NCBI RefSeq assembly: GCF_025950235.1
Contig: NZ_JAPDDT010000013.1
Span: 62,001-126,000 of the forward strand
DNA length: 64,000 nucleotides
From: Luteolibacter arcticus
Lineage (GTDB): Bacteria > Verrucomicrobiota > Verrucomicrobiia > Verrucomicrobiales > Akkermansiaceae
Reading direction: 5' to 3'
Below the pieces are notes generated by a model, which saw only the letters and a list, made by a program, of their open reading frames with translations, was not told the origin of the DNA and made no database searches. Of the stretch, positions 32,635-41,668 are shown in pieces (positions within the stretch are counted from its first letter, which is position 1; the number at the start of each line of letters is the position of its first letter). The position numbers and the translations under genes were made by a program.

Positions 32635-34419
32635 ATGCTGCGTTCCCTTGCCTGTGTTGTCGCGATGTCGTGCTCCTGCCTTCCGGCGCAAGAGCGGAGC
32701 CCGGTGGTGGCGTCGAAGGAGGCGCCGGTGAAGGCGGAGAAGCAGGCGGACGGCCGCTGGTTCATTGACTTCGGCAAGGCGACTTTCGGAACCGTGGAGA
32801 TCACCTCGCCGGACGCGAAGGCGGGTAGCAAGATGACGGTGCATCTGGGAGAGGCGTTGGCGGGTCCCACCGCGGTGAACCGCAAGCCATCCGGCACGGT
32901 CCGCTATCAGGGCGGCGAGGTGACACTGAAAGCGCGGACACCGGTGAGTCCGGAGCTTTCCTGGAAGCCGCCGGGCTGGATGAAGGAGGGCTGGCTGTCC
33001 CTGCCGAAAGGCTGCCCGGAGATGATGCCTTTCCGCTACGTGGAGATCGAGGGCGCGCCGCCGTCATTCTCCGCCGACCAGATCCGCAGGGTCTCGTGGA
33101 CGGTGCCCTTCGATGACAGCGCTTCGGCGTTCCAGTCTTCCAGCCCGGATCTCGATGCCGTGTGGGACCTGTGCAAGCACAGCATCAAGGCGACCACCTT
33201 CATGGGCCTGTACGTCGATGGTGACCGCGAACGGAAACCCTATGAGGCGGACGTGCTGATCAACCAGCTCGGCCACTACTGCGTGGATGCCCGCTACGAC
33301 ACCGCGCGGCTGACCCATGAGTATTTGTTAGAGAAGCCGACCTGGCCGACCGAATGGCGGCTGCAGTCGGTGATCCTGGCGTGGCACGATTTCCTGTGGT
33401 CGGGCGACGACCGCTCGTTGCGAAAGCACTACGCCACGCTGAAGGGCCGCGCGATGATCGAGCGCCGAACCCCCGATGGATTCTTCGAAGGCTGGAACCA
33501 AGGGAACATCACCGACATCGTCGATTGGCCGGCTGGCGAGCGCGATGGCTATGACATGAAGCCGGCGGTGAAGACCGTGGTCACCGCCTTTCACTACCGG
33601 GCTTTGGTGCTGTTGGAGAAGATGGCGACCCATCTGGGCAAGACCGGGGATGCCACGGAATTCGCCGCGATGGCCGAGGCGACCCGCAAGGCGGTGAACG
33701 AGAAGCTATGGGATGAAAGCCGCGGCTGCTATGTCGATGGACTGGACCCGAAGTCCGGCAACCGTAGTAGCCACGCCTCCGCCCATGCGAATTTCTTCCC
33801 ACTGGCGCTGGGTCTGGTGCCGGACGATCGCGTCGCCCGTGTGGCGGCCTTTATCAAGCCAAAGGGGATGGCGTGCAGCGTCTATGGCTCGCAGTTCCTG
33901 CTGGAGGCACTCTACGAAGCCGGGGAAGGGGAGCATGCGCTGTCCCTGCTTTCCTCGGGTGACCTGCGCTCATGGCGGAACATGAGCGAGAAGGTTGGCT
34001 CGACCATCACGCTCGAAGCGTGGGACCCGTCGCTGAAGCCGAATCTTGACTGGAATCACGCGTGGGGGGCCGCTCCGGCGAATCTGATCCCGCGCGGGCT
34101 GATGGGCATCGAGCCGCTGGAGGCCGGCTTCAAGCGATTCCGGGTGCGACCGCAGACCGGTGCTCTGGAGCAGGCGAAGCTGAAGCTGCCAACACCGAAG
34201 GGACCGGTGGTGCTGGAACTGAAGGGCAAGGATGCGTCGTCGTGGTCGGCCAAGCTGATCGTGCCGGCCGGCACGGAGGCGGAGTTTCATCTTCCCCATC
34301 CGGGAGAGGCGACGGTGTCCTCCGCCGGCAAGTCCGCGACACCGCGCATCCTGCGTGAGGAAAAGGGGCGAAAGGTCCTGGGGCTCGGGCCCGGGAACTG
34401 GGTGGTCTCGTTGAAATAG
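32635..34419 (+). CDS. GH78-like alpha-L-rhamnosidase
   Basis: 594 residues with a short signal peptide (MLRSLACVVAMSCSCLPA). A beta-sandwich N-terminal part (WFIDFGKATFGTVEITSPD) precedes an (alpha/alpha)6 barrel. The barrel contains CKHSIKATTFMGLYVDGDRE, RKPYEADVLIN, WPTEWRLQSVILAWHDFLWSG and the late TITLEAWDPSLKPNLDWNHA, all typical of GH78 enzymes. A C-terminal beta domain (FRVRPQTGALEQAKLKLPTP) closes it. By family it releases alpha-L-rhamnose from pectins or glycosides. It is shorter than many GH78 enzymes because extra carbohydrate-binding modules are missing. It is followed by a sensor kinase gene. Confidence 0.87.
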   Translation: MLRSLACVVAMSCSCLPAQERSPVVASKEAPVKAEKQADGRWFIDFGKATFGTVEITSPDAKAGSKMTVHLGEALAGPTAVNRKPSGTVRYQGGEVTLKARTPVSPELSWKPPGWMKEGWLSLPKGCPEMMPFRYVEIEGAPPSFSADQIRRVSWTVPFDDSASAFQSSSPDLDAVWDLCKHSIKATTFMGLYVDGDRERKPYEADVLINQLGHYCVDARYDTARLTHEYLLEKPTWPTEWRLQSVILAWHDFLWSGDDRSLRKHYATLKGRAMIERRTPDGFFEGWNQGNITDIVDWPAGERDGYDMKPAVKTVVTAFHYRALVLLEKMATHLGKTGDATEFAAMAEATRKAVNEKLWDESRGCYVDGLDPKSGNRSSHASAHANFFPLALGLVPDDRVARVAAFIKPKGMACSVYGSQFLLEALYEAGEGEHALSLLSSGDLRSWRNMSEKVGSTITLEAWDPSLKPNLDWNHAWGAAPANLIPRGLMGIEPLEAGFKRFRVRPQTGALEQAKLKLPTPKGPVVLELKGKDASSWSAKLIVPAGTEAEFHLPHPGEATVSSAGKSATPRILREEKGRKVLGLGPGNWVVSLK

Positions 34420-34552
34420 CGAGGCTTCGCGCTCATCCCCATAACGTGGGAGAGAGGGATTCGGATTGAGACGGCAGCGTTCTCCGGGGCTTATCTGGTT
34501 TTTCCCAAGCCGGCACCTCGCAAGAGAGCGGCCTTTTTGATAGACCGATCCT

Positions 34553-37063
34553 GTGATGCTCCGCCCACTGCTTGTTCCCTGCCTGGCGGTTCCCGCCTTG
34601 GCGGCGGATCTTGCGTCGAATGTGCCGGACGGGCACACCCTGCACCTGTGGCACTTGGATGAGCTGGAGGCACCCTTTGCCGATCTCGGAGTGCCACCGC
34701 AGAATCTTGAGGGCTTGCTCAACGGAGCTTCCGCCGGCCAACCGTCACTACCGGGGCTGGGCTCGGCCATCTCTTTCAATGCCAACGCCGGCGGGGCACC
34801 GAGCACGTCGGATTTGCGCGGCGCGATCTTGCTCGCCCTGCCCAAGACCGTCAGCGGTCCACAGGACAATGTGCCCGGCGGCTTCCGCTACTTCGGAGCG
34901 GGCGGTGCTTTTACCTACGAGGTGGTGTTGAAGTTCGACATCCTGCCCAAGGACGCCGGCGTGGCTGCCTGCGGGCTGATGTCGATGGATGGGGACGGCC
35001 AAGACCGCGTCTTCAATTTCCGTATCGAGAAGGAAGGCTTCCTTTCATTCATCCCGCTTCCCGATGGCGGGGCCGGCGGTCTCGCACTGGCGACCATTCC
35101 CACCAACGGCCCGCACGCGATCGACACCACCCACTGGTTCCACGCCGCGGTATCCTACGATGGCAACGAGGGCGTGGCCAATAACCTGAAGCTCTACTGG
35201 ACCAAGCTGGGGCCCGGCCTAACGGAAGCCAACCGGATCGGCAGCGGCATCTTGTCGTCCGACTTTTCAGGGGCGAGCGGTGACTTCGCGATCGGCAATG
35301 AGGCCCGCACCTTTGCCGCCAATGCCGAGGCCGAGCCGTTTCCCGGCTTGATCGATGAAGTCCGCATCAGCGGCGTGGCCCGGCATCCCAGCGACTTCTT
35401 TTTCGTGCCCCCGGCTCGCCGCGCCAGTCCGGAGCAAGTGGCTGCGCGCCGAAGCAATGGGGCAGGGAGCCCGGACTTCCGGCTTCGTTTGGAGAACGTC
35501 CTCGTCAATGCTTCGTCCGCGGTGCTTCCCAGCGCTCCCTCCGGCGTCTTGAGGCTGGGTTCCGGGTTGCACCGGCTCGACTTCGATTTTGGCTTTGAGC
35601 CGGACAATCCCGGCGGATCGATCAAGCTGCGTTGTCAGCTCGAAGGGATCGACGATCGCTGGCAGGAGACCGAGCGGGGCATGAGTCTGGTGTGCCAGGC
35701 GCTCGATCGCGAAAACCGCGTGATCTCGCAGAGCCGCTTTCCCTTCATCGGCACCAGCAATGGCTGGGAAACCGCACTTGAGGATTCCTCGATGACCCGC
35801 CGGGTGGAGCCGGTTTACGTGCCGGCGGAAACCGCGGCGCTACGGCTTTCCCTGAGCTCAGGGTCGCCGGATACCACGGGCTTCGTGACGGTGGATCACC
35901 TCGCGATCACCGTTCCAGGCAAGTCCGAGACATCGATGTGGAAAGACGGCAGCATCGCGCTCAGCGAGACGACCGCTCGGGCCGCCGGTGCTCCGGAAGG
36001 GTGGCGGCGCGACGGCAGCGACCCGGCCATCGCCCGCGTTGTCTTTCGTGGGGGAGGGGGATTTCTCGCCTTGGTCGATGGCGACCAGCAGCATCACGGC
36101 GAGTGGTCGTCGGTGCAGTCGATCGCGCCCGGCCACGGCGGCGTCTTCGTCCTGTCGTGGGAAGAAGCGTATAACGTGAGCAGTGGCAGCCTCCATCGGG
36201 CAACCTACGTGAATGTCCCGCCGGGGAACTACACCTTTCGCGCCGTGGGCCTGGCTGGGGAGAGTGATCCGCTCGGCGATGGCATTTCGCTGCCGATCGT
36301 GATCGAACCGCCATTCTGGCAGCGTCCGTGGTTCGGGCCGATGCTCGCTGCCGGCTCCGTGGCTTTGGTCGCCGCTGGCATCGTCGTGCGCCTGCGTCGC
36401 CGGGCGAAAAGGCGTCTCGAAATCTTGCGCTTCCAGAATGCCCTCGAACTGGATCGCACCCGCATCGCCCGCGACCTGCACGATGACCTGGGTACGAGAG
36501 TCACCGTACTAAACGTGACCGCAGCGCTGGCAAAGCGCGATCTCGACAGCGATCCTGGAAAGGCTCACCGCCATCTCGACAAGATGACGGATGCCGCCCG
36601 GGAGCTGGTGGTCGCCATGGATGATCTCGTGTGGGCCGTCGATCCGGCGCACGACACGCTCGACCACCTCGCATCCCACCTCACGCGGCTGGCGGAGGAA
36701 ATGTTCCGTGATTCCCAGGTGCGGTGCCGGCTCGACATCCCCGCGGTGCTGCCAGCCCGGCCGCTGGGTGCGGAGTTCCGCCACCACCTCTCGCTCGCGG
36801 TGAAGGAATCCCTCCACAATGTCCTGCAGCATGCCGGGCCGTGCGAGGTCTTCCTTTCGCTCGAGTTCGACGGCGAAAAGATCACGGTCACCATCCGCGA
36901 CACCGGCCGCGGCTTCGATCCCAAGGCCCACGGCAATGGCCACGGCCTCTCCAACGCTCCGGCTCGCATCCGCGAAATCGGTGGCAGCTACGCGATTGAC
37001 TCGTCTCCCGGTCGCGGAACCTGTATCGTGATCATCTGCCGGCTTCCCCAAACCCCGACCTGA
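34553..37063 (+). CDS. Hybrid-ectodomain sensor histidine kinase (LamG + Y_Y_Y, HisKA_3)
   Basis: 836 residues. A signal sequence leads to an exported LamG/concanavalin-like domain (about 20-285; HTLHLWHLDELEAPF through ARTFAANAEAEPFPGLIDEV). A beta-rich region follows and ends in a Y_Y_Y-type module (YVNVPPGNYTFRAVGLAGES). One transmembrane helix (GPMLAAGSVALVAAGIVV) precedes a HisKA_3 dimerisation domain with phosphoacceptor H643 in RIARDLHDDLGTRVT. The HATPase_c domain has ESLHNVLQHAG (N box) and IRDTGRGFDPKAHGNGHGL (G box). Its response regulator follows 4 bases later. The ligand is probably a glycan, by context with the rhamnosidase. Confidence 0.9.
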   Translation: MMLRPLLVPCLAVPALAADLASNVPDGHTLHLWHLDELEAPFADLGVPPQNLEGLLNGASAGQPSLPGLGSAISFNANAGGAPSTSDLRGAILLALPKTVSGPQDNVPGGFRYFGAGGAFTYEVVLKFDILPKDAGVAACGLMSMDGDGQDRVFNFRIEKEGFLSFIPLPDGGAGGLALATIPTNGPHAIDTTHWFHAAVSYDGNEGVANNLKLYWTKLGPGLTEANRIGSGILSSDFSGASGDFAIGNEARTFAANAEAEPFPGLIDEVRISGVARHPSDFFFVPPARRASPEQVAARRSNGAGSPDFRLRLENVLVNASSAVLPSAPSGVLRLGSGLHRLDFDFGFEPDNPGGSIKLRCQLEGIDDRWQETERGMSLVCQALDRENRVISQSRFPFIGTSNGWETALEDSSMTRRVEPVYVPAETAALRLSLSSGSPDTTGFVTVDHLAITVPGKSETSMWKDGSIALSETTARAAGAPEGWRRDGSDPAIARVVFRGGGGFLALVDGDQQHHGEWSSVQSIAPGHGGVFVLSWEEAYNVSSGSLHRATYVNVPPGNYTFRAVGLAGESDPLGDGISLPIVIEPPFWQRPWFGPMLAAGSVALVAAGIVVRLRRRAKRRLEILRFQNALELDRTRIARDLHDDLGTRVTVLNVTAALAKRDLDSDPGKAHRHLDKMTDAARELVVAMDDLVWAVDPAHDTLDHLASHLTRLAEEMFRDSQVRCRLDIPAVLPARPLGAEFRHHLSLAVKESLHNVLQHAGPCEVFLSLEFDGEKITVTIRDTGRGFDPKAHGNGHGLSNAPARIREIGGSYAIDSSPGRGTCIVIICRLPQTPT

Positions 37064-37067
37064 ACCC

Positions 37068-37709
37068 ATGGCCAACGACATCCACACCGTCGCTCTCGTG
37101 GAGGACGACGAACTGCTGCGCGAAACCCTCGCCGAGATCATCGCCGCCTCCACGAAGTGGACCCTGACCAGCACCTATCCGGACGCCGAAGCCGCGCTCC
37201 AGGGAATGAAGACCGCTTGCCCGGAAGTCGTGCTGATGGACATCCAGCTGCCGGGAATGTCCGGCATCGAGTGCGTGGCCAAGCTCAAGGAACTCCATCC
37301 CGAGGCCCAGGTGCTGATGGTCACCGTTTACGACAACAACGACCGCATCTTCAACGCGCTCGCCGCCGGAGCCTCCGGCTATCTGCTCAAGCGCGACGCA
37401 CCGGCGAAGCTGTTGGAGTCGCTGGATGAATTGCTGACCGGCGGCTCGCCGATGTCCGGAGCGATTGCCCGCAAGGTGGTGCAGCACTTCCAAGCCACGC
37501 CGCCATCGAAGAATGAGGACCACAACCTGACTCCACGGGAGAAGCAGATCCTGGAACTGCTCGTGAAGGGCGGGCTCTACAAGGAGATCGCCTGGGACCT
37601 GGGAATCGGCGTGGAAACGGTGCGCACCCACCTCCACAACATCTACGCCAAGCTCCACGTCCGCACCCGCACCGAGGCGGTGGTGAAGTATCTCGGCAAA
37701 GGGACTTGA
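37068..37709 (+). CDS. NarL/LuxR-family response regulator
   Basis: 213 residues. The receiver domain (1-120) carries the acidic pair in LVEDDELLRE, the phosphoacceptor D58 in VVLMDIQLPGMSG and K in SGYLLKRDAP. A LuxR-type HTH (about 150-210) reads NLTPREKQILELLVKGGLYK-EIAWDLGIGVETVRTHLHNI. It sits immediately after the histidine kinase and is its evident partner. The targets are unknown but may include the upstream rhamnosidase gene. It ends one base before a convergent gene. Confidence 0.94.
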   Translation: MANDIHTVALVEDDELLRETLAEIIAASTKWTLTSTYPDAEAALQGMKTACPEVVLMDIQLPGMSGIECVAKLKELHPEAQVLMVTVYDNNDRIFNALAAGASGYLLKRDAPAKLLESLDELLTGGSPMSGAIARKVVQHFQATPPSKNEDHNLTPREKQILELLVKGGLYKEIAWDLGIGVETVRTHLHNIYAKLHVRTRTEAVVKYLGKGT

Positions 37710-38612
37710 TCACTCCGGGATGATGCGGAGCTGCAGCTCGATGAGGTCATTCACCAAGTGCCCGCCCAAGTGGTGGAACCACTTGCCGGAGCCGTAGAGG
37801 ACATTCCAGAGCGTGCGGTCGAAGGCGAGCGTAGCCTGAGCTGCGGGCTTGCCCTCAGGGGTGATCCCCGCACTCGCGAGGAAGTCGAGCGGGGCGGTGA
37901 CGTCCTTCAAGGTGAGCGTTCCCGAGACGTGCAGATTGGGCGCTCCAGGCGTGGCATCTTCGACGGGCTCGGCATGCGTGATTTCGAAGCGCGCTTCAGG
38001 ATAGAGCTCGGTATCGAAGAAATCGTGGTCGCAGAGGTGGTGGATGAGCACGTCGTGCAGGGCATCCCCCGCGAGGTCGTCACAATTGATGTTCGTCATG
38101 TCGATGACGAAGCTGCCACCGGTGAGGCGGCCATGGGCAATGATGAGCTCTCCCGACTTCAATGCGATGCGCCCTCTGTGATGGTTGAGAAGATTACGGC
38201 CAATCCATTGGATGCGGCTCTCTCCGAGGTCGATGCGATAGCGCCCGTCATACAGTGCGGGCTTGGGAGCCGCAGGGCTTTCCTCCACCGGCATCCCGGC
38301 TTCACGCCATGCCTTGATCCCGCCATCCAGTTCATGGACCGCAGTGTAGCCGAGCCGGAGGAGTTTCTCCGCGGCCATGTGACTTTCGATGCTGGTCTCA
38401 TCCGCACCGTAGAGACAGACCGGGGCGGTCAGATCCGGTGCCACGGCAGGCATGCGGTCCGTGAACGCGACTTCGAAGACGCAGTTGTTTGCGGCACCGG
38501 GAATGCGGCAGCACTTGTAGTCTTCGTCCAATCGCACGTCGATCAGCATAGGAGGGCGGATTCCCTTGAGGAGTTCCACGAGAGTGGCCGGAGTGAGCAG
38601 GGGAGTCGTCAT
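37710..38612 (-). CDS. Rhodanese-YceI fusion protein
   Basis: 300 residues. An N-terminal rhodanese domain (about 1-112) has MLIDVRLDEDYKCCRIPGA and the active-site Cys66 in VCLYGADETS; the loop lacks the usual Arg. A C-terminal YceI-like lipocalin-type barrel (about 120-300) runs from YRIDLGESRIQWIGRNLLNH through FVIDMTNINCDDLAGD to LWNVLYGSGKWFHHLGGH. No signal peptide is present, so the YceI part, normally periplasmic and isoprenoid-binding, would be cytoplasmic here. Function is not known. It is convergent with the response regulator. Confidence 0.88.
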   Translation of the reverse strand: MTTPLLTPATLVELLKGIRPPMLIDVRLDEDYKCCRIPGAANNCVFEVAFTDRMPAVAPDLTAPVCLYGADETSIESHMAAEKLLRLGYTAVHELDGGIKAWREAGMPVEESPAAPKPALYDGRYRIDLGESRIQWIGRNLLNHHRGRIALKSGELIIAHGRLTGGSFVIDMTNINCDDLAGDALHDVLIHHLCDHDFFDTELYPEARFEITHAEPVEDATPGAPNLHVSGTLTLKDVTAPLDFLASAGITPEGKPAAQATLAFDRTLWNVLYGSGKWFHHLGGHLVNDLIELQLRIIPE

Positions 38613-38671
38613 TACCCATACGAGTTACAATACCCGGGCTGGAAAGCAACGGGCCGTGATCGGAACGGCAA

Positions 38672-38704
38672 AGCCGGCAGCCGCATGGATCGCGGATGCC
38701 GGCT
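38672..38704 (-). terminator. Hairpin downstream of beta-strand repeat protein gene
   Basis: AGCCGGCA (38672-38679) pairs with TGCCGGCT (38697-38704), and inside it CCGC (38681-38684) pairs with GCGG (38692-38695). It lies 34 bases past the stop codon of the - strand gene. No T-run is seen, so termination is inferred from position and stability. Confidence 0.5.
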
Positions 38705-38737
38705 CCCCAAGGCCCCAAGGAAATGGAATGAGCGGGA

Positions 38738-41389
38738 TCAGGGGATGTCCACCGCGAGGCGGGCGAAGAACCGGTTGCCGCTGGCCAGCGCACGCGGAAT
38801 CCTGACCGTGATACGGTCGATGCCGGGAGCGACGTTGCTTTCCGTCGAGACGATCACCGGAGTTTCCTCCGGTGCATTGTGGACCGCCGGAGTCCAGCCA
38901 GAGAGGGTGGATCCATACTGGACATACGGCGCGAATGAGACGGAGGCAACGCTACGACGGAAGGTGAAGATCAAGTGCGTGGCATCGGTGGTGAATGTGG
39001 GAAGCAAGGCGCTGGAGTCCGAACCGGCACCGGGAGCGGGAGTGCCGCCGATGACGAATTCGATGCCATTGGGAATGCCGTCACCGTCCGAGTCGGTATC
39101 CGGCGTGCCGGCAGTCACGCCGGTTGTCGCGGCCCATGTGTCGTAGGGGTTCGCGGTGGAGGTGAGCTTGATTTGACCGGGCGTGTCGTAGTCCACTTCA
39201 TAGCCGGGAGTCACCGTGGCAAAGGTGCCGGTGAGTTCGCCGGTGTAGACCGCGATGACGTATTCGCTTTCGGGGAAGCCTCCGTCCAGCATGGATACCG
39301 CGAGCGAGGCACCGGTGAGATTGAGGTCGCCATCGACATCGAGTACGTCGTTTTCGGTTCCATCGATCTCACAGGCATAGGTGCCGGTGAGAGAGGTATC
39401 CGCGAGGAGCAGCGTGCCTGCAGAAAGACCGGGAGCGACGGTGCCTGCGACGGTGAGTGGAGCGCCGAGATTCCCGGTGCCTCTCAGTGTGCCGGCTGCA
39501 CTTACAGTGACGGGGCTGTTAGGCAGGTCGCCAATGATGGAGAGCGTCCCGCCGTTGACGGTCGTACTTCCCGAGTAGGTGTTGTTCCCCGCGAAGGTCT
39601 GGCGGAAGGGGCCGTCGGTCACCACGGCGACCTTGTGGGTAATGCCGTCCTGGATGACGCCGAAGTAGCTGCGGTCGGCGATGGTGTTGTGAATCGTGAG
39701 CAAGCTGTCAGCGATGCCATCGTTGGTGATCACGCCGCTGGGCGAATTTGATTCCGAGCGGAGGCCATTGATGGCAGGGGAAAGGCCATTCAGGTCGAGG
39801 ATACTGGTGCCCACGTTGATGGTGCCGACCGTGAGGATGGCTTGTTCTGGAAGCGCGTCCACGGTGCCGAGGCGAATGGTGCGGCCGTAGATGTGGGTGT
39901 CGCCGTAGCCGCTGGCGGTGCCATGGATTTCCACAAGGCCGGGATTCGTCGTGCCACCGCGCAGGATCAGGGCTTGGGTGGAGGTGCCGCTGATGTCGCC
40001 ATTGATGACCAAGGTGGCCCCGTCCTGCACGCCGATGCGGGTGAAGGCCTCGGAGAGCGTGATGTTTCCATTGAGCGTGCTGGTGCCGCTGGCTCCTTGG
40101 AGTGCGCCCCGTTGCACGGCGAGGAATTCGGTCCCGGCATGGGTGATCGTCATGCCGGTGCCACCAAGGGTGAGGTCGCGATTCAGGGTGAGTCCGGCGA
40201 GGGCGAGCGATCCTGTCGCGGAGGCGGCGATCGGTGAGGATGCCGGAAGAAACGAAGCATCGGTGATCTTCAATGCCCCGCCGGTGATCGTGGTCGCGCC
40301 GGTGTGGCTATTGGCGACGTCCATCCAGAGAATGCCATTGCCGCGCTTGGAGAAGGCGACGTTTCCAGAGAGTCCGGAGGGTAAGCTGGCTCCCGCGCCG
40401 GTGAAGGTGCTCTGCGATTGGTTGTCGGAGCGGCTGATCGCGAGGGTGGTGCCCTCGGCCAGCGTCAAGGCCCCGGCTCCGATGCTGCCGATGGTGCCAT
40501 TGTCGCCAAGCTGGAGCGTTCCGGCCAGGACCTGGGTGGTGCCGAGGTAGGTGTTGTCAGTGGCGAGGACCAGCTCGCCTTCGCCCGCCTTGGTGAGGGC
40601 TCCGGCACCGCTCAGAGGGACGGCGATGCGCTGGTTCCTTTGTCCATTCGTATCGAAGGTCGCGCCACCGGCGAGCAGCTTTACGGTCATGCCGCCGTTG
40701 TCGTCGCGGAGCCACTTCTCGTCGTGGTTGGTGTCATTCGCAACGATGGTGCCGCCGTCGATGTTCAGCGTGGAGTTCGCCGCCGTGAAGCGATCGAGAA
40801 TGGCCCGCGCTTTGAGCGTGCCGCCGGTGTTGACGTTGACGGTGGCGGCCCCGGTGGTGCTGGCGAGGGTGCCGAAGGAAACGATATCCGCGGTGAGCGT
40901 TGAGCCGCTGTTGATGGTGAGCGTACCGGATGCAGTCGACATGCCGCGCGCCAGGACACCGACTTCTCCGTTGGCCTGGAGGTTTCCGCCGCTCAGGACA
41001 AGACTGGCCTGGCCATTGAAGGAGTTGCCATTGCCGGCTCCGATCAAGGAGCCGCTCGGGTTGGTGACGATCACCGTGCCACTCGAGATCGTGAGCGTGT
41101 AGGAGTTGGCGGCGTCGCTTCCGGCGCCGATCACCAGGCCGCGATCTTCCGCTGAAGGGGAGGGGGTGCCGGTGAAGGTGATGGTCGTGCCATGGTTGAA
41201 GTTGGCGGTACCGTTGACGTTGAGCCGGAGCAGATGGTTGCCGGTGGTAGGGGCTATTCCATTGGCGTTCCAGCTGGCGGCATTGTTCCAATCTCCGTCA
41301 CTGCCGGTGAAGGTGTGGACGGCGGCGTGACCGGCAAGCGTGGTGAAGCCGGACAGGGCAAGGATAGGGACGAAACGATGGGGTTTCAT
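38738..41389 (-). CDS. Autotransporter-type beta-strand repeat surface protein
   Basis: 883 residues from the ATG at 41389, which gives a signal peptide (MKPHRFVPILALSGFTTLAGHA). The body is a long right-handed beta-helix-like array of Gly/Thr/Asn-rich repeats typical of autotransporter-associated repeat proteins, for example LVLATDNTYLGTTQVLAGTL and TFAGNNTYSGSTTVNGGTLS. The C-terminus has the Verrucomicrobial module with DTWAATTGVTAGTPDTDSDG and DGIPNGIEFVIGG, a calcium-binding-like Asp loop. No translocator barrel is present. Probably secreted or surface-bound. Confidence 0.88.
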   Translation of the reverse strand: MKPHRFVPILALSGFTTLAGHAAVHTFTGSDGDWNNAASWNANGIAPTTGNHLLRLNVNGTANFNHGTTITFTGTPSPSAEDRGLVIGAGSDAANSYTLTISSGTVIVTNPSGSLIGAGNGNSFNGQASLVLSGGNLQANGEVGVLARGMSTASGTLTINSGSTLTADIVSFGTLASTTGAATVNVNTGGTLKARAILDRFTAANSTLNIDGGTIVANDTNHDEKWLRDDNGGMTVKLLAGGATFDTNGQRNQRIAVPLSGAGALTKAGEGELVLATDNTYLGTTQVLAGTLQLGDNGTIGSIGAGALTLAEGTTLAISRSDNQSQSTFTGAGASLPSGLSGNVAFSKRGNGILWMDVANSHTGATTITGGALKITDASFLPASSPIAASATGSLALAGLTLNRDLTLGGTGMTITHAGTEFLAVQRGALQGASGTSTLNGNITLSEAFTRIGVQDGATLVINGDISGTSTQALILRGGTTNPGLVEIHGTASGYGDTHIYGRTIRLGTVDALPEQAILTVGTINVGTSILDLNGLSPAINGLRSESNSPSGVITNDGIADSLLTIHNTIADRSYFGVIQDGITHKVAVVTDGPFRQTFAGNNTYSGSTTVNGGTLSIIGDLPNSPVTVSAAGTLRGTGNLGAPLTVAGTVAPGLSAGTLLLADTSLTGTYACEIDGTENDVLDVDGDLNLTGASLAVSMLDGGFPESEYVIAVYTGELTGTFATVTPGYEVDYDTPGQIKLTSTANPYDTWAATTGVTAGTPDTDSDGDGIPNGIEFVIGGTPAPGAGSDSSALLPTFTTDATHLIFTFRRSVASVSFAPYVQYGSTLSGWTPAVHNAPEETPVIVSTESNVAPGIDRITVRIPRALASGNRFFARLAVDIP

Positions 41390-41668
41390 GATGGGTTGGA
41401 AGGAGCGTTGAAAACCAAGCGGGGTCATTCTTGGTTGCGCACTGATTAAAAATAGTAACGTGAAAAAGCAATATGGATTTTTCCACGCTCCGCCTGCGAG
41501 GTGTTCAAGGCCGGTGTGGAGGAGCGCAAGATTCCCCGTGACAAAAGGATTTCCAGCCCGCCCCGAACCCCTTTCTAACAAATCACAAAGGGACTTCGCG
41601 GGTGTTTCCACGAGGGCACCCTCCAGCGAATATCGCGCAGCATTGCGCCGCGACCTCGTTGCGGTGGG

